From contig NC_134702.1 of NCBI RefSeq assembly GCF_043290135.1, positions 85,604,317-85,668,316 on the forward strand: a stretch of DNA of 64,000 nt. The letters are read 5' to 3'. A program made the position numbers and the translations under genes. The first letter of the stretch is position 1. Each line of letters begins with the position of its first letter. Positions 38,001 to 47,000 of the stretch are shown in pieces. Under the pieces are notes generated by a model. The model had not been told where the DNA came from and did no database searches. It saw only the letters and a list, made by a program, of their open reading frames with translations. Origin of the DNA: Rhipicephalus microplus. Lineage: Eukaryota > Arthropoda > Arachnida > Ixodida > Ixodidae.

Positions 38001-41000
38001 CACTCTCTGTCCAGAGGGCCCAGATTCATGGTGCCGCCAAAACGCAGCAAAGGCCAAAGGTGAGCCTGCTCCAAAACACCGCCACAATCTGCCACCCCAT
38101 GTATGTGAGGCGCTTCTTCCAGTTTACAGACGTTTGTCTGATGAATCGCTTCTTCGGCGATGCCTAAGAGGGAAGACCCAAAATAACAACGAGTGTCTCC
38201 ACTCAATTATTTGGGCACTGGCGCCGAAGGAGAAACATGCATCATTGTTTGCTGTGCAAGCTGCTGTGGCAGAGGCTGTAATGAAGTTCAATTCTGGGTA
38301 TGAAAAAGCTTCTACAGCCATACTTCAAGAACTTCAGCTAAACCCTGGCCAACAGTTGACCAAGCGCATGAGTGAAAAAGATCGCCACCGTGCTGAAGCA
38401 TGCGCACGCAAGCATGCTTCTGCAGAAAACTTGCAGCGTGTGCTACGAAAACAACACCGAAATGACTCTAAACAGACAGACTATGTTCCTGGAGGGTACT
38501 GATGCTAGGCCATTTGTGAACATTGTAAATAGTTTGTGATTTTCTGTATTAAATATGAGCCTATTTTGTTTTTTGACGTTTTCTCAGAATGTCATTTTCG
38601 ATGTTTTTGAAACTTGCCAAAGCGATATCTTGGTCTTGAGGTCACATAGAGCCACAATTCTTGTGGTGGCATGTAGCTACATATGTCTCCTACACAAATG
38701 TAGGAACAGATTTTTCAATCTAGTCTTTCTAAATTTTTATTCTTGGTACTAATTTAATCGCTTGATAGAGATATCTGGAGATTAAACTTCAAATTGCTAT
38801 AAAATTGGTAATACTTGTAATATTAAAAAAGTAATCCTACATTTGTGTTAATTACACTTCATAGTATCTAGCCATATGTCAATATTAATATTCTGGCCAA
38901 TAATTGCCTTTCCATTGTTCTGATAAACAATATAGGATTAATTTTAATTATCTCTGCAACTGGCCAACCAATTTCAAAAGCAATTATATTTTTGAAATCA
39001 GCTTGAAAAACTCTGTCTGGGTTACAATTTTCATTGAATTTGGTCAAGAAATATAAAAAAAAAATTTAAAACCCTCTTCCCCCCTTAAAGAGCGGTGTTA
39101 TTGGGATATTGAAATCGTACTTTTCATATGTAAAAAATAGTTTTGCTCTTTAGTGTTAATTTAAAGGGGGACGTGGCAATGACAATTATCTTTGTTAATT
39201 ACGAAACTAAAGGGATGAAATTCAGCATGCAGATGTAATTTGTTGTGCTGATATCATAACTGAAATCGGTTTTGAGTTATCTAATCTAATATGACTTTTG
39301 AGTTGCAACACTTGGCAGACTCTCATTGTCATCCCAAAATAATTAGATAATTAGATACAAGTTCGTCAATTTTTTGCATAAACATATTCACGAGGGAATA
39401 TTTTGTGCCGTAATGCTATTACTTTATTTTTAATATTTATCTAAGCACACAAAATTTTGTTCTGAAATATCATGGACATATTGTCTTACCAACAACTTTT
39501 ACAAAAAGCCAAGTACAAAAGTCTGTATGATATGCACACAAATATGGACAGCTTTACGGCACTCACCAATGTCTCAGACTCTAAGAGCAGGAAACGGAGT
39601 TGTTGTGAATGGTACACAGATGACTGATAGCAACTGCTCAAAAAAAAAGAAAAATAGAAACCTGAGAAAATGGAACTCAAGGAAATTGGTGCTAGAAGCT
39701 GATGAAACGCAACTCTGAGGGAAGCCAGCTTTATTTTTGATTGGAGAAATGCATCTTTGTGGCTATGTTGAGCTCCAATATGTCCTCTTTATGATGATGC
39801 CAATATGCTGGCCCTGTGTCAAGGGAAAGCTGTAAATTTGCATTTTGCTATGCCCAATTTTCACATAACTTTTGACGACAGTCCACCAGTAAAATGCTTG
39901 TTTCTCAACTTCTACTACTTATCTTGGTCTGAAATCACACTAAGATGTAAAACCAGGGTCTCAGGATTACAGAAAAAAATCAATTGAGAAACTGAACATT
40001 TTCACCAAATTTACAATTCCTGTTGCCACGTCCCCCCTTGAGCCTCAAGGAGGGATACAGGTCTTAAAAGGCCCAAAATCGTAAAAGAACCGGCTTTAAA
40101 GCTGACATTTTGTGAATCTTTACCTATTTTTGCATCTACCTGCGAAGTTTCTAGCATCTCGGTATCATTATTTTTTGTGCAAAATCGATTTATAACATTC
40201 CTGTTAGAGGAATGCGAGCGCAAATTGGCGTTAAAATTGCGCTTTATTATTATTTTTTTCTTGGTGCCGTATCGTTGCTGTTACACACAAGCTATCGTGG
40301 CCATCTTGGTCTTGTTTGGAAGGGTCATTCTTTATTTTCAATTTCCCACTACCGCTGGCTTTCCTTGCTCATTGGTTTTTCAGCAAATATGAGTCATCAA
40401 GAAGTACCGGCGCGCAATTCTATTGGCTGCTTGGGGTGCGTCACAAAACCTAGGCATCTAATTGGCCAAGTGGCGTTTCCGGTGTCTGCTTCACCATCAA
40501 AACTAGCACGGGGTGCGCCATTTCGTTGTGATGCGATCGACTGCATGCTGCAATCAAGAAGTTCGGCACCACACAAATTTGTGAAGGCGGTGTGGCGATC
40601 GCTGCCGTGAACTCTAGGAAAGAACACCGCAGTGGCTCTGGAGAACGAGGATGATGAACTCGGGGCTGTCAGCAAAGCGGTCACTAATAGGCTTGTGCGA
40701 ATATTCAAATGTGCAAATATTTGAATGAATAGTAGAGTATTCGCAATGAACAAAAAAATGTAAATTAATCTACATGTAACCCCTGTAAATGTGGTTTCAC
40801 TGCAGTGTAGTGGTGCTAAGCCATGAAAGCATCTACCCAAGGGAAATTATTAATTCTGCTGCGAAGCCCCATTTCAAGTTTAACAGGGGCTCCGCAACAT
40901 TTTTTGAACATGGTCTGAAGACACCGCCAATCGGTAGTCGAGCCTACCGAAAAGATGCGAGCCAAATATTATAGCGCAGCACACGGCCTGCAATAAATTC

Positions 41001-44000
41001 TTAAAGTCAAATGCCGTATTTACTCGCGTAATCCTCGCACTCGCATAATTCTCGCACCCCCACATCACCTAAGAAAAATACGATTTTTTTTTCCTCGAGT
41101 AATTATGGCACCCCCAAAAACTGCCGCACTAATGTCGTCTGCTCGTTCCAGCCACTGATAAGGATAGCGCGTGCCATCTGGCGCCATCTCTTAAGGGGGG
41201 AACGCGGCCTTTGAAAACCGAAAAATCGCGAAAAAGTCGTTTTTTGGCAAACCACATATTCGAACAATATGTGTCATAAACTACCTTTTCTGTAAATATC
41301 GTCTAATTCGTCGCGAAACCATTTGAAATAAAGTTTAGAACATGCCGCGGCGGCCCTCGAGCGGCGCGCGAGCGCTCAAAATACCCCAACTCGGCGTGAT
41401 CGCAGTTTCTCGACCGCTCGACGGAGCGCCGCCATTTTGGTGTTGTTTTGTTTGTGAATTCTTGCTCTTTCTCTCCCCGCCACCTGCGTCGCCGGCGGCA
41501 GCGCAGGAGAGGAGCAAGCCGCTCATGATTGGAGGGCTCGCGAGAGCTTTCAAGTTTCCCGCGGCTGAGGCGCGCAGCTGGGATTGAGCGAAGCGCGCGC
41601 TCCCCAAGGACGCGGGGGAGCCCGCGACTGCCATTGGCTGCTGCGCGCGATGACGTAGCGCTCTTGCGCATAATGCCGCCGATGCGGCCGCTGCTGCTCC
41701 TCCGTCCGGCGTCTTTGTGTTCCGCTCGCTTCCGTGTATCGTTGCAGCCGTTCGCATACTCTCCACGTTTCAACTGTCTTCGAAACGATTTTCAACCGTC
41801 TATACGAGACCGTTGTGTTCGCTCACGATGCGCCCAACGAAAAAGAAGACGCTACAATCGTTCGGTGCAAGGAAGCGAGCTATGAAGCTTGTCCGCGCGG
41901 CGAGGGTCTCCGCTCGCACGTGCGCCGACGGTGATCGCGCCGACGGTACCTGTGGGGCAGCTTCTGCTTCATCTACGCAAGAGAGTGGTCGCATCGACGC
42001 GCCTAGCAACGGGACTCCTGCTCCGCCGGGGCAAGAATTTGTCGTTACAAGTGCGCCTGGTGTCTCGTGCTCATCGACAGTGGCTTCCGCATCTTCTCTT
42101 TCATCGGCCTCGAGTGCGATCGCGTCGTCAACTGTGCATTTGCGAACAAGTTTCCTGACGTGCGAGGAGAAAGAGGCGGCGGATCAACAACGCGCTGTTG
42201 TGCAAAGAGAACTTGGCGCTATGCCAGCGACAGAGCGGAAATTTCAGGCAATGGAGCGCGATCATGAAGCTGCCACCGCTACAAATGAAGGCGAAAAATT
42301 TTTCCTTGTGCAAATGGATGCCCTAGATGACCTGCTATCTCGGACCCCGTGCCACCGGTGCACCGCGATTGGGATGAAGGTACGAGGAGGCACCCAACTT
42401 GGACTTGCTGCAAAGCTTGAGCTAGTATGCTTGTATTGTGGAGTAGTTTCAAGCTCATGGAGTTCATCTCGTCAGGATGACACAAAGGCCTTTGATGTGA
42501 ATGTAAGAGCCATTATGGCAACAAAACAAATAGGCAAGGGACAAACAGCTCTCAACGACTTTAGGGCAGCGATGAACGTGTCCCATCGTGGCCTCCATCA
42601 CAAGACCTTTCAGGAGCACCTGAAGAAATTCAGGGAACCGCAGACACAATGCATAGAAAATTTCTATGCAGAATCTGCTTCTGCTGTAAAAGCCACTTAC
42701 AAAGAAATGGATCAATATTTCACCAGGGATATAACAGTTTGTTATGATGGAACATGGCACAAGCGTGGGCACACATCCCATATTGGAGTCGGGGCAATTA
42801 TCGAATACCATACGGGCCTTATCTTGGACGCCGTTGTTCTGTCTAATCAGTGCCTTGGTTGCCAAGTAGGGCCAAAGCCTGGAGACGCAGACTATGCATG
42901 CTGGCTGGAGAATCATGTGTGCCAGAAAAACACCGACTCTAAATCAGGGAGAATGGAGGTTGAGGCAGCTATCATTCTCTTTTCACGCTCACTGTCGAAG
43001 CACAACCTCCGTTACACAACGCTCGTGTCTGATGGAGATAGTGCCACCTTCTCTGCCCTTGTACAAGAAAATGTTTATGGACTGGTCCCCATTTCAAAAG
43101 AGGAATGCCTGAACCACGTTCAGAAGAGGATGGGGACTGCACTTCGCAACCTTGTGCAGAAAAGTGACAAGGCTTTGGGAGGGAAGGGCAGGCTGACAAA
43201 GGCCCTCATCGACAAGTTGACAGATTATTATGGCTGGGCCCTACGGAACAATTCCGATGATGTGGCTGCAATGCGGCGGGCAGTGATGGCATCGTACCAC
43301 CATGTGACGTCGACGGATGAAGAGCTGCACCACGACTTGTGCCCAGAGGGTGCAGACTCCTGGTGTCGTCACAATGCCAGCAAGATTACCGGTGTTCCAC
43401 CTCCGAAGCATTCGTACAAGCTGCCACGCTATGTTGCAGATGCACTTCTACCCATTTATGAGAGGCTCTCACAGGCTTCTCTTCTGCAACGCTGCCTGGG
43501 AGCAAAGACGCAGAATGCATCAGAGTCCTTTCACTCTGTGCTGTGGTCCCTCATGCCCAAAGAGCAGCATGCGTCACTGATTGCTGTGGAGACAGCACTG
43601 CATGATGCAGTGCTAAGATACAATGCTGGCTGCTACAGGGCCACCCAAGAGCTAGCTTCATCAGTGGGGCTAACACCTGGCCACCTGGCCCTTCAACGGG
43701 CAGCCGAGAAAGATTCTCTGCGCTTGAAAAAGGCTAAGAAGCGATCCCTAGAGAAGATGGAAAGGCGGCAAAGAAAGAGAGTGCCAAAGGACACCTCTAG
43801 TTACGCTGCAGGTTCATTTTAGAACTGCCTATGTGCTCAAAACTTTCAAACGTCGTTTTCTCAAAATGACTTTTTTGGCTAGTGAGGCTGCTTATTCCAG
43901 CCATATCTCTGGAACCACTCATTGGATTTCCATAAGTCCTTTTTTATTATGTACATGAATAAATTTCTGAGGGGGTGACAAGCCCATTTTTTCAATATAT

Positions 44001-47000
44001 TGTGTGTGTTATTTATTATATTTAATCAAAATTTGATTGATAATATCCTAATCACGAACACAAAGTTTGGTGGTCTGCTAAAACTTTTCAGCAAGGAAAT
44101 TAAAAAAAAAGGGCTCTGTTACCCCCTGGAGTATCAATCTGGGAATCATCATAGTTAATTTCACAGTTCCAGCACCTTTTGAAAGTTCTCCAGGCCTGGA
44201 ATAAGAGAACCATGTGCACTACCCTGATATTCTGCTGTAACTTGAAAACCAGTGAACATAACTTGATGAAATTTTGTAGTTCTTCTAATGCTTTTGCTAT
44301 AAGTCTATCCTGAAAATTTCATTAAGATATCTCAATAAACAAAAAAGTTGGTATCCGATGGTAGCCTCCCTCCTTAAGCATCAAGCGTACTATTGCACGG
44401 AGATTCAATCCAAGCCAAGCCGAAGTGGCCAGTGTGCGTTGCGGCATGTTTTGTATGTTGTGTCGGTAATCTTGGCACGTTATGGGGCGATACTGAAGCC
44501 TCACGGCTGCTTCAAGTTGCAAGTAATAGATCATACGCGAAACAACGGCAACAGGACTGCCGGTAGGCCCTTCGGAGCCTACAAGTTTTGTGTTCGTTAC
44601 TGGTGACGGCAGCTGAAAGCCACCTAGACGCGTTGGGCCTGCCGTGTGCCTAAAACTGGGATTGATGGTAAACTTTATTTCTTCAAAAGGAAACTGCGGA
44701 CGATTCTGTTAAATAGCCATCAGCCTAATACTGACGTCCTACGCTTACCTTTTGAGGGCTCCTGTTCAGCGACGAACGCTACCGTTACGCCCACAAGCTT
44801 TGCGTATGGTATTCTAATTCTCGACTATTTGCTTGCACTTTTTGTGTCTCAAATAAATCTTGCCTTGTGTTGAACCTCTGCTTTTATTGTTGAGGTAAGT
44901 TGTAATTAGTACTTCTCAAAGCTTGGTGTGAGTTGCTGGTAAGAGAATCCCGATTTGCGGCCACTTCGTTTTCTTTTTCGCTCTCTGCGTTTTCGTGGAA
45001 CGTTTTCCCCGTGTGATTCTCGCACCCCCCAACTTTGCATCGGTTTTCTGGCAAAAAAAAGTGCGAGCATTATGCGAGTAAATACGGTTAAAATTGCTCT
45101 CTTCTCTCTGATGCTACAAGCTCAAAAATCACTCATCACAGCCATTGTAGCAGCCATTGGCTGATTTGAGCATGGTGCACTCAATCGTTACTGGGGTCGC
45201 CACAGGAGGCCGCGACTGGTCCACACTTATGTGTGTGATCACACTGAAAAGCCGGCATTCAAAGGAAAAAAGAAAAGAGAGAGAGAGAACGTGCTCTAGG
45301 TCACGAGGCACGCATGTCAAGTTTTCTTTTTTCCTGCCATCTGTCCCTGCTTAGCTTCCAGCACTTAGGTTGGGGCAAAAAGTGAGACAAATAGATTCAC
45401 AAGCTCTAAAGCTTGTTATGCAGGCGCATATGCGCTAAGTATAATAATTTCCTAAATATGACATATTTTACAGGTTATCATTCAAGTGCACCTATTGTAC
45501 AAGTGCCTTTTGTGCAAGTGAATAGGGTATACATATTTCTATCAACCCCCATTTCGATGTAAGCACACTCGTCTCTCTTGCACATCAGTGTCTCCTGTAA
45601 AGGGGTTCTGCTGGGCCTGGTAATGGTATAACATAGTGAAAGGAACAGAACGATTGCAGATCAAACAAGGCAGTGCAGAAGGACATTGAAGCTGTCATAT
45701 TTATAGAAACGAGACCTCACATTGTTTTTTTTTTTGCTGGGCCTGGTAATGGTATAACATAGTGAAAGGAACAGAACAATTGCAGATCAAACAAGGCAGT
45801 GCAGAAGGACATTGAAGCTGTCATATTTATAGAAACGAGACCTCACATTGTTTTTTTGCTACCTTCCTGAGAAATAATTGATGCACTCTGTATTGGGTGT
45901 TGTCCTTTCCCTGACCATCTCTGAAAGCATGTACTGGCTGTGCATGTGCAGGCTGTGTGGTGCCGGGAGCAGGTGCCTTCGAGCTGGCGGCGCACGCAGC
46001 CCTGACTGCGATGCGTCCCACAATTGAAGGCAAGGCGCAGCTTGGGGTGCAGGCGTTTGCGGATGCGCTTCTCATCATCATCAAAACGCTGGCATCCAAC
46101 AGCGGCCTGGATCCGCAGGATGTGCTGGTGCGGCTCCAGAAGGAACAGCAGCAGGCACAGCAGCCCATCGGCCTCAACCTCCGCACAGGTGTGTGCGTGG
46201 CTCACTGGGTGCTGTTCTGGTATTTCAAACACAGGATTTGCTGCTGAAATTGCGAGATGGAACGTGGCTGCCATGGAAATGGCAGACACTGAATGTGGAC
46301 TTGCCAAGCCAGCGTCTTTGGCTCACTAGAAGCAGACTCCATGGTCAAGTTTTAGCCACCGCCAGTGTGAAAGCTTAGGTGCTGTCAAACAAGGTGTTGA
46401 TCTGAGAGGCAGATCGACTATGGGAGGCAAATGAGTCGGGAGCATGCATGTAATAATTAATCAATGGCTTGTGCAGCAGAAGCCATATTTGCTTTAGTAA
46501 GCTTGAATCTGATACAGCCTTGTAATGTGTTGAAGAATACTAATAACGAGAACCGCTATGCAGTGATGCACACCATCTATGGCAACGTTACTAGATACTT
46601 TTTTCAGTTTGCAAACTGCGGCGCCGCGAGTGTCACCCTTCCCTGTACCGGTCAAAAAGCCGCAAGCGCGCCCCCTCTCGGCGGTGCCGTCTGACAACGG
46701 CGGAGTTACTGCAGTTGTGTTCTTATGGCGGGTGCTGCTTTGTTGCTTTCAAGTGTGCTTCGTAGTCATCGTTGTCACTGAGTCCCAGCAAGATTTATTT
46801 CGACGTAACTCGCGTAGTGTGTGCTCTGGCTGCAACTTACTACGGTAGCGATCAACGTGGTGCCCGGCGTGGCACCGACGCTGTCAGCGTTGGCGTGATC
46901 TGCATGGTGCCGGGTGTTTTTTAATGTCTTCAACTCAGTCATCGCTTTCCCTGTGAGCTACACAGCTCACATGTGTCATGTGACGGTTCTTGAATGTGAG

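Larger units (their letters stand above)
41014..45087. mobile_element. Pogo-type element with CCGTATTTACTCG ends, split by copy 4
   Basis: The left end CCGTATTTACTCGCGTAAT at 41014 and the right end (reverse complement CCGTATTTACTCGCATAAT) at 45087 are inverted repeats that continue into CTCGCAC. The same CCGTATTTACTCG end occurs on the pogo-like element at 62358. The interior (41033-41190 and 44378-45060, under 0.9 kb without the insertion) has no transposase. The flanking dinucleotides are TG and TT instead of the TA pair of this superfamily, so the duplication has decayed. The TTAA transposon at 41191-44377 interrupts it. Confidence 0.7.
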
